DNA from: Sphingomonas sp. QA11
Lineage (GTDB): Bacteria; Pseudomonadota; Alphaproteobacteria; Sphingomonadales; Sphingomonadaceae
Direction of reading: 5' to 3'
DNA length: 64,000 nt
Assembly (NCBI RefSeq): GCF_028473665.1
Contig: NZ_CP098774.1
Location: 1,116,001 to 1,180,000, forward strand
A model generated the notes under the pieces. The model did not search any database. It had not been told where the DNA came from and worked only from the letters and a program-made list of their open reading frames with translations. The translations under genes were made by a program, and so were the position numbers. Shown here one piece after another: positions 26,402-37,307 of the stretch. The number at the start of each line of letters is the position of its first letter. Positions within the stretch are counted from its first letter, which is position 1.

Positions 26402-27217
26402 TCAGAAGAACTCGTCGAGCATGAGGTGGAAGCTGATCTTCCGCTCGTCGGGCTGGTCGATGCCATAGGTCGCGAAGAACCGCTCCTGCAGCGGTCGCCC
26501 GAATTCGGCGAGGCCGTGCCACACGATCGCGAGATCCTGGTAGCGATCGGCGATCCCGGCGCGGCCCGCATCGATGCAGCCGGCATCGCCATTGTCGGCG
26601 ATGAGGATATTGTCGAGCGAGATGTCGCCATGAGTGACGACCGGATCGGGCGCGAACGGCAGCAGGGCGGTCATCTCGTCCCAGACCTGCTCGGCGGTCC
26701 AGCCCTCGCGCTCCTCGTCGAAATCGTCGACATCGACGAGCCCGGCATCGAGCCGCCAGCGCGCTTCGCCGAGCCGGAAGCGATGGTCGCTGTTGAACGG
26801 GCAGCTTTCCGCCGGGATGGCATGCAGCCGGCGCAGGAAATGCGCGATCGAATCGACGATGGCGATCCGGTCGCCGGGCCGGCTTTCGAGCAGCTCATAG
26901 GCTGTCTGGCCGGGCAGGGCGGTCATCAGCAGCCACGCCTCGTCCGGCGTGGTGATGAAACAGCGGATGGCGGGCACCGCGATATGCGAGGCGAGCCAGC
27001 GCAGGCGCGCCATCTCGTCCGTCACGTCCGCGATGGTGAGGTCGTGCGCATGCTTGAGGTAGAGATCGGGCTCGTCCCCGGGCCCCTGCAGGCGATAGAC
27101 GGCGTCCCCTGACTCGCCGACGATATTCCGGGACCAGCGATGGCCCTGCACCAGCGGTGCAAGGGTGGCCGGAAGGGCGATCGGCTGAATGGCGGTCTCA
27201 CGCGGGGCGGTTGTCAT
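26402..27217 (-). CDS. APH(3')-like aminoglycoside phosphotransferase
   Basis: The 271-residue kinase-fold protein closely follows APH(3') enzymes. It has the catalytic loop VTHGDISLDNIL (about 194-205), the metal Asp in GCIDAGRAGIADRYQDLAI (about 213-231), the LDAGLVDVDDFDEE segment and the C-terminal LDEFF that positions the aminoglycoside in APH(3')-II/III. The ATP-side GDAVYRL and YLKH Lys are present. It could O-phosphorylate kanamycin-type drugs. Context is chromosomal with no mobile element, so it is probably intrinsic. Confidence 0.86.
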   Translation of the reverse strand: MTTAPRETAIQPIALPATLAPLVQGHRWSRNIVGESGDAVYRLQGPGDEPDLYLKHAHDLTIADVTDEMARLRWLASHIAVPAIRCFITTPDEAWLLMTALPGQTAYELLESRPGDRIAIVDSIAHFLRRLHAIPAESCPFNSDHRFRLGEARWRLDAGLVDVDDFDEEREGWTAEQVWDEMTALLPFAPDPVVTHGDISLDNILIADNGDAGCIDAGRAGIADRYQDLAIVWHGLAEFGRPLQERFFATYGIDQPDERKISFHLMLDEFF

Positions 27218-27368
27218 GGGCCTGGCTCTTGAATCACTGGGTCGATGTCGATCCCGGTAAAATCGCCGTCGCTACAGGGCAAGAGGCGGCCGGAAACATG
27301 CTTGCGCCATTCGCTTTTCGGCAAGGATTACGGACTAGGGTGTCCCGGCGTACTGGAGGCTGCTGTCC

Positions 27369-27641
27369 TTGATCGAGATCGAAGTTCAGAACGAGACGCA
27401 CCAGACTCAGGTCGGGCTGCGCTTCGCTGCCGTCCCGCGGATCGGCGAGGGCCTGCGGCTGCGCCAGCCGGACGGCTTCTGGGCCTCCTATGATGTGATC
27501 GACGTGTGGTACCAGAAGGCCGAGTTCGGCGAGATCTGGGTGCCCTATATCCATGTCCGGATGACCGAGGCCGACCAGGCAGCGGTCGCCGCGACGAGCC
27601 AGGTCCTCAGCCAGCGGGAGCCGCAGCCATTCACGGTCTGA
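27369..27641 (+). CDS. Hypothetical 90-residue protein
   Basis: This small soluble-looking protein has beta-rich content (MIEIEVQNETHQTQVGLRF, then LRQPDGFWASYDVIDVWY) and no family I can name. The start is TTG with GGAGG nine bases upstream. A response-regulator gene overlaps or follows immediately, so the two probably form an operon. Confidence 0.65.
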   Translation: MIEIEVQNETHQTQVGLRFAAVPRIGEGLRLRQPDGFWASYDVIDVWYQKAEFGEIWVPYIHVRMTEADQAAVAATSQVLSQREPQPFTV

Positions 27642-27709
27642 TCAAGCGCCTGCGCGGCCCGGGGGCGATCGGCCGGTCCGCGCCCCTTGCCGATGAAGCA
27701 CCGCCGCCT

Positions 27710-28111
27710 GTGGCGGTAGTGCCGGAGCCCGTGGCGCCGCCGCGCCCGCGGCACTGCCTGCTGGTCGAGGATTCTCGGGTGATCCGCAAGGTCGCCCACC
27801 GCATCATCTCTGGCCTCGGCTATCAGGTGATCGAAGCCGAGAATGGCGAGGAGGCGCTGGCCCGCTGCAAGGCGGCGATGCCGGACCTGATCCTGCTCGA
27901 CTGGGAAATGCCGGTGATGAGCGGGGTCGAGTTCGTCGCCGCGCTGCGCCGGATCGAAGGTGGCGTGACCCCGAAAGTGGTGTTCTGCACCTCCAAGTCG
28001 GAAACCACCGACATCTACCGGGGCATCGGCGCCGGCGCTGACGAATATGTCACCAAGCCGTTCGACCAGCAGACGCTGCTGGCCAAGCTTCAGCGGATCG
28101 GGGCGGCATAA
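27710..28111 (+). CDS. Single-domain response regulator (CheY-like)
   Basis: The receiver domain covers most of the protein: LLVEDSRVIRKVAHRII (acidic pair), the phosphoacceptor Asp in LILLDWEMPVMSG, Thr/Ser in VVFCTSKSE and the Lys in YVTKPFDQQ. No output domain follows, so it acts by protein contact. The start is uncertain. The frame is open from ATG 27506 across the upstream gene. GTG codons lie at 27710, 27719 and 27731, and a non-standard ATT (27629) or CTG (27638) near the upstream stop is also possible. Confidence 0.82.
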   Translation: MAVVPEPVAPPRPRHCLLVEDSRVIRKVAHRIISGLGYQVIEAENGEEALARCKAAMPDLILLDWEMPVMSGVEFVAALRRIEGGVTPKVVFCTSKSETTDIYRGIGAGADEYVTKPFDQQTLLAKLQRIGAA

Positions 28112-28170
28112 CTAAAGCGCCGTTCGCGAAATCTGAACTATTGAAGACGCGGCTTCCATCCCTTCTCTCG

Positions 28171-28272
28171 CTTCCCCGGCGAAGGCCGGGGCCCAGTTGG
28201 AAGGTCGATGTAACGTCTCGCAGCATCCGCCAGGCTCGCCCCCCACCTGGGCCCCGGCCTTCGCCGGGGAAG
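28171..28272. repeat. Long perfect inverted repeat between convergent genes
   Basis: Positions 28171-28196 and 28247-28272 are perfect 26-base inverted copies, each containing CCCCGGCGAAGGCCGGGG or its complement, separated by 50 bases. Each arm is itself hairpin-forming. It lies between the response regulator and a convergent gene. The arm resembles palindromic elements scattered through sphingomonad genomes. Confidence 0.75.
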
Positions 28273-28318
28273 AAGGGAAGTGTACGCTCGCTCGCGACTG
28301 GATTTTACGCGCGGGGCT

Positions 28319-29122
28319 TTAGACTTCCCGGTCTCTCAATCTGAAATGGAACAGCCGGCTCGGCCCGTCTTCCGGGACAAGGAACAGGTCGCGGCCCTTC
28401 AGTGCCATGCCCTCGCCCGTATAGGGTCTGGCCCGGTCGGTGACGCCGGTGCGGGCCGTCCGCGCGAGCTTCATCGATGGCCAGTCGATCCAGTCGATCG
28501 TCCCGCTGAACGGCGTAACCGGTCCGCCCGCGACAAGCTGGCGGCCGACGAACTTCATGTCCTGATAGCGCGTGGCGAAGGGGTTGGGCACGACCCGGAC
28601 CTCCTTCCCGCTCGGCAGGTCGAAGATGCGCAGCAACCGGCTGTCCCAATTGCCCGCGATGAGGGTGCGGCCTGAGACCGCCACGCATCCCAGATGGTCG
28701 GCGACCGGAATCCTGCGCCGTATCCGCAACGAGTCCGTGTCGATCTCCACGAGCGCGGCCGAGCTGTCCGGCGTCATTTCAGCCACGGCGACCCAGATCG
28801 ACCCGTCGGCGAGCGACAGCCCGCCCGGATGATATCGCGGCCCGTCCGTCAGCTCCACCCGCCGCAGCAATCTGCCGCTGAGCCGGTCGAATTCATGGAG
28901 ATAGCCTTTGCGGCCGGTAAGATCGACCGAGGTGACCCAGATGCGCCGGCTGTCGAGATCGACCCCCTGGACGTGAAACACCTCCCCGCGGAGAGGGAGG
29001 ATATCCACGAGGCGAGCGTGCTGGATCGCCTCGCTGCTTTCCTCCTGCGCGGCCGCCGCGGTCAGGCTCAGCAACAGCAGGGAGAGGGCGGTCAGGGCGC
29101 TCCGGATCTTCTTGCGGGTCAT
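28319..29122 (-). CDS. Secreted propeller-like protein (DUF6454-like)
   Basis: The 267-residue protein has a signal peptide (about 1-25) and repeats of the form GVDLDSRRIWVTSVDL, YLHEFDRLSGRLLRRVEL and LIAGNWDSRLLRIFDL, suggesting beta-propeller blades like SMP-30 or quinoprotein relatives. DUF6454 is my best guess. Function unknown; it should be periplasmic. AAG and GAT-rich bases precede the ATG, and the gene appears monocistronic. Confidence 0.65.
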   Translation of the reverse strand: MTRKKIRSALTALSLLLLSLTAAAAQEESSEAIQHARLVDILPLRGEVFHVQGVDLDSRRIWVTSVDLTGRKGYLHEFDRLSGRLLRRVELTDGPRYHPGGLSLADGSIWVAVAEMTPDSSAALVEIDTDSLRIRRRIPVADHLGCVAVSGRTLIAGNWDSRLLRIFDLPSGKEVRVVPNPFATRYQDMKFVGRQLVAGGPVTPFSGTIDWIDWPSMKLARTARTGVTDRARPYTGEGMALKGRDLFLVPEDGPSRLFHFRLRDREV

Positions 29123-29272
29123 CGGGTCGCCTCCGGGGCTTGCGGTGCATCAGCAGCGGATGCGCGCCCGGTAGCGTTGCTATGCGACGGTGATGTGAAT
29201 GGGGTCCGAGGGTAGCTCCGTTGGCCGGGCCGAAAAGGCCCGGCCAGGATCACTGCGATCGTGAATCGCGCT

Positions 29273-29644
29273 TCACGCGGCGGCGGGGGCGAACACGCGC
29301 AGTCGATGACCATCGGGATCGAGCGCGACGAAGGTGGTGCCGAAGCTCATCTTCGTCGGGGCCTGGATGATGTTCAGCCCGCGCCACTTCCAGTCGTCGT
29401 GCGTTGTCTCGACGGCGCCGGCGTCGGCAACCGCGAAGGCGATCTCGCTCGCGCCCGTCTGGCCCGAGCTCTTCGGTTCGATCGTCTCGCCGGACCACAG
29501 GCCAAGCATGACTCCGTCGCGCAACGGCAACATGGCGAAGCCCGATGTCTGGTCGAGGATCGGGATGTCCAGCAGATCATTGTAAAATTTGGCACTGGCC
29601 GCATGGTTCTTGACGTGCAGCAGCAGGAAGCTGAAATCAGGCAT
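29273..29644 (-). CDS. VOC/glyoxalase family protein
   Basis: This 123-residue VOC protein (FSFLLLHVKNHAASAKFYND at the N-terminus, DPDGHRLRVFAP at the C-terminus) belongs to the PhnB/bleomycin-resistance-like group. It follows the YafY regulator gene by 98 bases on the same strand. The pair is a recurring arrangement, and the regulator probably controls this gene. Confidence 0.85.
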   Translation of the reverse strand: MPDFSFLLLHVKNHAASAKFYNDLLDIPILDQTSGFAMLPLRDGVMLGLWSGETIEPKSSGQTGASEIAFAVADAGAVETTHDDWKWRGLNIIQAPTKMSFGTTFVALDPDGHRLRVFAPAAA

Positions 29645-29742
29645 GAAAGGTCTCCTTGAGCCGGCGGGCGGGGTCGCGGGCCGGCGGGAAACGCTTACGC
29701 AATCATGCTGTCAGTTTATGTCAGCAGTCGCCACCCGAAACG

Positions 29743-30432
29743 TCATTGCTCCGGAATGCCGCGGAGCGTCCGCCATTCCTTCAACAGCGTGGCACGGCGG
29801 CGCGGGTAGCGTCCCGTCGTCACGTCGAGCGCGGTGATCCGGTCGGTCCTGAAATGACGATAGCCCTCGCGCAATTCGCACCATGCGGCGACGACCCGCA
29901 CGCGATCGAAGAAGGCCAGCGCAAAGGGCCAGACGGTCCGCTCCGTCGCGCTTGCCCGCTCGTCCGTATAGACGATCCGCGTCTTGCGCTCCGACCGGAT
30001 TGCCTCGCGGATCGCGGCAAGCTCGGCGTCTCCGGCGGCGATCGGCTCGCCCGGGCCGATCATCAGGCCCGACGCATCGATACTGTCCTTGAGGTCCTCG
30101 GGAAGCACCGCGCCGATCTTGGCGAGCACGTTGCGCGCTGCCTTGCCCAGCAGCCCGTCCGCCCGCTCCGAAACCCAGCGCGAGCCAAGCACTAGCGCCT
30201 CGATTTCCTCCTCGGAGAACATCAGAGGCGGCAACATGAAGCCCGGGCGGAGCACATAGCCGACACCCGCCTCGCCATCGATGTGTGCGCCCTGCGCCTT
30301 CAGGGCATCGATGTCGCGATACAGGGTGCGCAACGATATGCCGAGCTCGTCGGCCAGCACCGCGCCTGCGACTGCCCGGCGGTGCCGGCGCAGCACCTGG
30401 ATCAGGTCGAGAAGGCGTTGCGCGCGAGACAT
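29743..30432 (-). CDS. YafY-type HTH-WYL transcriptional regulator
   Basis: The 229-residue protein has an N-terminal HTH_11 winged helix (residues 4-55, DELGISLRTLYRDIDALKAQG) and a WYL domain from about 135 (RIVYTDERASATERTVWP, then VVAAWCELREGYRHFRTDRI). It most likely represses the downstream VOC gene and itself. Confidence 0.9.
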   Translation of the reverse strand: MSRAQRLLDLIQVLRRHRRAVAGAVLADELGISLRTLYRDIDALKAQGAHIDGEAGVGYVLRPGFMLPPLMFSEEEIEALVLGSRWVSERADGLLGKAARNVLAKIGAVLPEDLKDSIDASGLMIGPGEPIAAGDAELAAIREAIRSERKTRIVYTDERASATERTVWPFALAFFDRVRVVAAWCELREGYRHFRTDRITALDVTTGRYPRRRATLLKEWRTLRGIPEQ

Positions 30433-30469
30433 GGGGGCTGGTTACCCGATCGTGGCCAAGGCATGCCTG

Positions 30470-30522
30470 CTGCCATACTTTGGCAGTAGGTGGTATCAAA
30501 TAAGCAGTAGTTGGTATCAAAT
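30470..30522. promoter_or_regulatory. Palindrome and 21-bp tandem repeat upstream of the restriction gene
   Basis: CTGCCA (30470-30475) and TGGCAG (30481-30486) form an inverted repeat. GCAGTAGGTGGTATCAAAT (30483-30501) then repeats as GCAGTAGTTGGTATCAAAT (30504-30522), 21 bases apart with one mismatch. This sits between the YafY gene and the divergent nuclease gene and could be an operator for either. Confidence 0.5.
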
Positions 30523-30575
30523 TAGAAGCGCATCGCTGGATGACGGGGTTTGGACAACTGTGCCATAGACGGCGC

Positions 30576-31223
30576 ATGCCTGATTCGGAATTCGATCCGC
30601 TCGCCGTTGAAAACGTAGGCGTAACGCTTGCCGTCCAACTGCTTGAACAGCCTACAACCGACTTCCCGCCGCCAGTTCGATTCAACGGCCCGGGTGTTTA
30701 TGCCCTTTACTATACCGGCACGAATCCGGCCTATGCGCCGCTAGTTGAGCTTGACGACGGGCGCTGTACCTACCCTGTCTACGTTGGACGTGCAGCGCGC
30801 GAGAATAAGAGCCAAGGCTTCAGTCCGCGCGCGAGTAAAGGCGAGGAACTATATAAGCGGATCAAAAAACACTACGACTCGGTAATCCAAACGTCGAACA
30901 TTAATGCGGCGGATTTTAAAGTTCGGTATCTGGTTTTGAAACCCGCTTACATTAATCTTGCTGAATCTGTGCTGATTATGGCTTTTCGCCCGCCTTGGAA
31001 CGGCATGGGCCTTGGAAGCAACGTGACTGGTGGACCGAGAATGGCGGGCAAGGGGTCGCTCTGGGATTCGCTTCACCCTGGCCGTAAGGGGCGACCCGCA
31101 GGATCAGATGAGACTGCGAAGCTCGCTGCTGACCTCATTGCGGAGCGAGTGGCAGAACTTCACAAGCCTTCGTCAGATGCAATCATTCGCGATATGCACG
31201 AGCGGATCATGAAGTTTGTATAA
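30576..31223 (+). CDS. Eco29kI-like GIY-YIG restriction endonuclease
   Basis: The 215-residue protein matches Eco29kI (214 residues, recognises CCGCGG) in size and layout. It has PGVYALYYTG as the GIY part, YPVYVGRAAREN as the YIG part, RASKGEELYKRIKKHYDS with basic residues, and a catalytic Glu/Asn region in INLAESVLIMAFRPPWNGMG. The start is ATG 30576; an in-frame ATG at 30540 also exists. It ends 17 bases inside the convergent methyltransferase gene. Local AT content is higher than in the flanks, suggesting transfer. Confidence 0.88.
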   Translation: MPDSEFDPLAVENVGVTLAVQLLEQPTTDFPPPVRFNGPGVYALYYTGTNPAYAPLVELDDGRCTYPVYVGRAARENKSQGFSPRASKGEELYKRIKKHYDSVIQTSNINAADFKVRYLVLKPAYINLAESVLIMAFRPPWNGMGLGSNVTGGPRMAGKGSLWDSLHPGRKGRPAGSDETAKLAADLIAERVAELHKPSSDAIIRDMHERIMKFV

Positions 31224-32370
31224 GGCAGTCCCGAACTTGGGTGGCTACTGCCGCGCCTAGTCTGCACGGCACAGCATTGCCGAGCTGTCGCATCGCTTCT
31301 GTCCAAGAGCCATGGAAGATCATGTTGTCAGGGAACGTCTGCAACCGGGCGCTCTCCCGGACTGAGAAGTAACGGACCGAGCCATCAGCTCGACGCAGCA
31401 TATTCTCGCCACCTGGCACGCCATGCACACCAGCCTTTAGCGTCTTGGCCGGCTCATCCAGAGGACTACCTGTGTGGCCGGGATACGATCGCGCGCCCGG
31501 CTGGAGTTTATGGTCATGGTGACGGCTCGCGACCCCCGGCATTAGTTCGGGGTCTGGGAGATCGGCGATAGCGTCGCGCACGGTTTGCCAAGGTTCGAGT
31601 TGCGGGAATTTACGGAGCAGTGCTGCGCGCGCCGCGCCTCGGCCAGGAGTCGGGCGGTCCTTCTTTGCTACGCGGTGAAGATCCCAATAGAGATTAGTCC
31701 GATATTGCCACCATAGTAGCGCGTCATGAGAGTGGGTAGGTGTGGGGAAATGCCACTCAACGCCGAGATCGGAACGAAAGCCGACAATGAACACTCGCTC
31801 GCGCTTTTGCGGTACACCGTAGTCGGCGGCATTCAATACGCGCATGACCACGTTGTAGTGCAAGCCATCGTGCTGGCCCCTCGTCTCATAGTCCTCAAGT
31901 CGCGCCAGATGGTCTAGCCACGGCTCCCGCTTGTGGGTGCCCAGGTCGGGGTGGCGTAGTTGAAGTCTAATATATTCAAGGTAGTTGGCAAATGTCGAAC
32001 GCGTCAGTCCCTTCACATTCTCGAACACGAACGCGCGCGGTTTCAACTCACGCACCGCGCGCACAGCCTGCGGGAACATATCCCGCTTATCGAGGAAGGC
32101 GCGATGCTGACCGCCAAGTGAGAAAGGCTGGCAAGGCGGTCCGCCGGTAACCAGATCGACCGTTTCTCGCAATTTTTTGAAGTCGAATAGGCTCACGTCG
32201 CCTTCGGTGAGGGGCCACTTGTCCAGCGGCGATAGCCCGCGTTCCTTGTTCTGGCGGATCGTATCACATGCCCAGCGGTCCCAATCGACCACAGCGAGCG
32301 GCTCGAAGCCAGCTTGGCTCACACCGATGCCCAAACCGCCTGCGCCTACGAACAGCTCAACCGACTTCAT
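31207..32370 (-). CDS. DNA (cytosine-5) methyltransferase of the Eco29kI-like system
   Basis: The 387-residue C5 methyltransferase has motif I VELFVGAGGLGIGVSQAGF, motif IV GGPPCQPFSLGG with the catalytic Cys, motif VI FVFENVKGL, motif VIII YGVPQKRERVFIVGF and motif X RQLGNAVP. It should protect the site cut by the convergent nuclease. Its start lies within the 3' end of vsr (14-base overlap), so both are in one minus-strand transcript. Confidence 0.93.
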   Translation of the reverse strand: MKSVELFVGAGGLGIGVSQAGFEPLAVVDWDRWACDTIRQNKERGLSPLDKWPLTEGDVSLFDFKKLRETVDLVTGGPPCQPFSLGGQHRAFLDKRDMFPQAVRAVRELKPRAFVFENVKGLTRSTFANYLEYIRLQLRHPDLGTHKREPWLDHLARLEDYETRGQHDGLHYNVVMRVLNAADYGVPQKRERVFIVGFRSDLGVEWHFPTPTHSHDALLWWQYRTNLYWDLHRVAKKDRPTPGRGAARAALLRKFPQLEPWQTVRDAIADLPDPELMPGVASRHHDHKLQPGARSYPGHTGSPLDEPAKTLKAGVHGVPGGENMLRRADGSVRYFSVRESARLQTFPDNMIFHGSWTEAMRQLGNAVPCRLGAAVATQVRDCLIQTS

Positions 32371-32776
32371 CGAGAAACTCCCTTATCGCGTTCTCTAATT
32401 GTTCGCGCTTCTTGCACTGGCATTCCCAGATTTCCAAGACCCCCCAGCCTTGTTCCATCAGTTCACGTGCTACTCGTTCATCCCGAGCTCGATTCCCTTC
32501 AAGCTTCGGTATCCAAAAATCATGCCGGGATTTGGGCAAGCGCGCTAGCTTGCATTCGGGGTCGGGATGGCGGTGCCAAAAGCAGCCGTGGACAAAGATG
32601 ACCTTGCGGCGGCCTGCAAATACGAGATCCGGCTTCCCTGGTAGGCCGGCCTTGTGAAGGCGATAGCGGTATCCCAAGCGGTGGGTGACCCGCCGTACCA
32701 ACATTTCCGGCTTCGTGTCTCGCGATCGTACACGACTCATTCGCTCGGAGCGTTGGATCGGAGATAGCGAATCCAT
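32357..32776 (-). CDS. vsr: Very short patch repair endonuclease
   Basis: The 139-residue Vsr nuclease nicks at T:G mismatches arising from deaminated 5-methylcytosine. MSRVRSRDTKPEMLVRR, GKPDLVFAGRRKVIFVHGCF (active-site Asp), WHRH and FWIPKLEGNRARDERV are typical. The start MDSLSPIQRSERM fits family length; the frame opens nine codons further up (32803). It is the first gene of the vsr-methyltransferase transcript and fits protection of a methylated site. Confidence 0.92.
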   Translation of the reverse strand: MDSLSPIQRSERMSRVRSRDTKPEMLVRRVTHRLGYRYRLHKAGLPGKPDLVFAGRRKVIFVHGCFWHRHPDPECKLARLPKSRHDFWIPKLEGNRARDERVARELMEQGWGVLEIWECQCKKREQLENAIREFLDEVG

Positions 32777-32929
32777 TGCTCCATATAACTTGGTGAATGC
32801 CATCTGGCATTGTTTATGAAAATCCCACGCTTGAACTGGGCATGGTTCGCGACGAAGCGGGGTTGTCGGGTATCGCTATGTTTTTATTGAAGGAAAAAAT
32901 GGCCCGCTGGTAGGGCGTCAACTGCTATT

Positions 32930-35245
<2,316 letters not shown>

Positions 35246-35403
35246 CGGTGAACAGGTAGGGAACGCGGCCGATTTGGGCAACCACGCTTTCCGGCAGGCG
35301 TCCGTGGCCAGGCGAAGGAGGCCGGAGGACGGGCTTTCGATACCGGGCGACAACTATCTTTGTGGGTAGGCCGCAAGTGGAAGCGGCGCTATAGGACGGC
35401 CAG

Positions 35404-35421
35404 CAGTCATCAACCTGTCAC
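35404..35421 (+). promoter_or_regulatory. Pho box upstream of the phosphate transporter
   Basis: CAGTCAT (35404-35410) and CTGTCAC (35415-35421) are two 7-bp direct repeats with an 11-base period, matching the PhoB box form CTGTCAT-N4-CTGTCAC with one mismatch in the first half. It lies 24 bases before the ATG of the PiT gene, so PhoB control is likely. Confidence 0.6.
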
Positions 35422-35444
35422 ATAAGCGCGCAAAGCGGTTCACC

Positions 35445-37094
35445 ATGGCAACGACATTCTCCACGCTCTCCGAATCGGTGGAGCGGCCGTCCGGCGGGCC
35501 CAGGCTCGACCAGGCGATTCATCCTGCCGGCCGCTGGCTGTTCCTCGCTGCGCTGGTGGGGGGGCTTGCCTATGCCGGGATCAGCATCTTCACTGATACC
35601 GCCCAGGTCGGCGAGCAGATGGCGACCGGGGTCTTCCTGTTCCTCGGGCTCGCGCTGCTGATCGCGCTCGGCTTCGAGTTCGTGAACGGATTCCACGACA
35701 CCGCCAATGCGGTCGCGACGGTGATCTACACCAATTCCATGCCTGCCTCGGTCGCGGTGGTGTGGTCGGGCTTCTTCAATTTCCTCGGCGTGATGTTCTC
35801 CAGCGGGGCGGTGGCCTATTCGATCATCACCCTGCTGCCGGTCGACCTGATCCTTCATGTCGGCAGCAATGCCGGCTTCGCGATGATCTTCGCGCTGCTG
35901 CTCGCGGCGGTGCTGTGGAATCTCGCCACCTGGTATGTCGGCCTGCCCAATTCCTCCAGCCACGCGCTGATCGGGTCGATCCTCGGCGTCGGCTTCGCCA
36001 ACCAGCTCCTGTCGTCTGGCAAGGGCGGCACCGCGGGCGTCGACTGGGGCCAGGCGGAAAAGGTCCTGTCGGCACTGCTGTTCAGCCCGATGATCGGATT
36101 CATCGGCGCGTTGCTGTTGCTGCTCGCGATGAAGCTCGTGCTGCGCAATCCCAAGCTCTACACCGAACCCGAAGCCAACACGCCGCCCCCACGGGGCATC
36201 CGCGCGCTGCTGATCGCGACCTGCACCGCCGTCTCCTTCGCCCATGGCGGGAATGACGGGCAGAAGGGCATGGGCCTGATCATGCTGATCCTGATCGGCT
36301 GCGCCCCGACCGCCTATGCGCTCAACCGGACGATGCCTGAAAGCGCGACGCCGGCCTTTGTCGCCAGCGCGACCACCGCCGCCAATGCCTTTGCCGCGAA
36401 GAGCGGCGGCGCGGGCAGCGGTGTCGAGGCGGCCCGCGCGACGCTGACCGTCGCCTTGCAGACCAAGCAGGCGGCCAGCCCGGCTGTCTATGGGGCGGTC
36501 GACACGCTCTCGCGCGACGTGAGCCAGCGGATCGGCGGCTATGGCTCGCTTGAGAAGGTGCCGGCAACGGCGACGCCGAACCTGCGCAACGACATGTATC
36601 TGGTGCTCGACACCACCCGTCTGCTGACCAAGGACGCGGCCGCGGCCAAGGCGTTCTCCGAACCCGAGCTCAAGGCGATCGGCGATTATCAGGCCAATCT
36701 GGAACGCGGCACGCGCTATATCCCGCTCTGGGTGAAGATCACCGTCGCGCTGGCGCTTGGTCTCGGCACGATGGTCGGCTGGAAACGGATTGTCGTCACG
36801 GTCGGCGAGCGGATCGGCAAGACTCACCTGACCTATGGCATGGGCGCCTCGGCCGAGCTGATGGCGGCGGGTACGATCCTGCTGGCGCAGAATTACGGCC
36901 TGCCGGTGTCGACCACTCATATCCTGACCAGCGGCGTCGCCGGTGCCTCGGTCGCGAACGGCGCCGGGCTGCGCGCGAAGACCGTGGGCAGCATGGCGCT
37001 TGCCTGGGTGATGACCCTGCCGGTCGCGATGGCGCTGTCGGGCGGGCTCTACTGGCTGTTGCTGACCCTGCTCGACGCCTTCGGCGCACGCTGA
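35445..37094 (+). CDS. PiT-family inorganic phosphate transporter
   Basis: The 549-residue membrane protein has the two PiT signatures: GFEFVNGFHDTANAVATVIYT (about 76) and the late GLPVSTTHILTSGVAGASVA (about 485). Similar HGGNDGQKGMG and LPNSSSHALIGSILG segments lie between. A soluble insert of about 120 residues (roughly 300-425, Ala/Thr-rich) interrupts the two halves, as in the larger PiT subgroup. It moves phosphate with a cation. A Pho box precedes it. Confidence 0.93.
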   Translation: MATTFSTLSESVERPSGGPRLDQAIHPAGRWLFLAALVGGLAYAGISIFTDTAQVGEQMATGVFLFLGLALLIALGFEFVNGFHDTANAVATVIYTNSMPASVAVVWSGFFNFLGVMFSSGAVAYSIITLLPVDLILHVGSNAGFAMIFALLLAAVLWNLATWYVGLPNSSSHALIGSILGVGFANQLLSSGKGGTAGVDWGQAEKVLSALLFSPMIGFIGALLLLLAMKLVLRNPKLYTEPEANTPPPRGIRALLIATCTAVSFAHGGNDGQKGMGLIMLILIGCAPTAYALNRTMPESATPAFVASATTAANAFAAKSGGAGSGVEAARATLTVALQTKQAASPAVYGAVDTLSRDVSQRIGGYGSLEKVPATATPNLRNDMYLVLDTTRLLTKDAAAAKAFSEPELKAIGDYQANLERGTRYIPLWVKITVALALGLGTMVGWKRIVVTVGERIGKTHLTYGMGASAELMAAGTILLAQNYGLPVSTTHILTSGVAGASVANGAGLRAKTVGSMALAWVMTLPVAMALSGGLYWLLLTLLDAFGAR

Positions 37095-37114
37095 TCGGAT
37101 TTCTCTCCAAAATC

Positions 37115-37139
37115 TCCCTCTCCCCCTGTGGGAGAGGGA
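37115..37139. repeat. Short GC-rich palindrome after the PiT gene
   Basis: TCCCTCTCCC (37115-37124) and GGGAGAGGGA (37130-37139) form a perfect 10-bp stem with a five-base loop. No T-run follows. The following bases (to about 37175) keep the GAGGGGGAG theme. It looks like a dispersed bacterial palindromic element acting as an mRNA 3' stabiliser. Confidence 0.55.
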
Positions 37140-37307
37140 AGGAGGAGCGAAGCGACGGAAGGGTGAGGGGGAGTAAGGTTCGGAACAATAGCGAGTGTCC
37201 CCTCAGTCGACCCAATGCTCATTTCCCGACGGGAAAGGGAATGAAGGGACTCAGCGCTTGACCGCGATCCGCCCCCGCGCGAACCAGCGGGCATGAATCC
37301 CGTCCCC

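Noticed and set aside
30576..31223. GIY-YIG protein as a homing endonuclease
   Set aside because: Size, motifs and the adjacent C5 methyltransferase and vsr fit an Eco29kI-type restriction enzyme, and no intron or intein is present.
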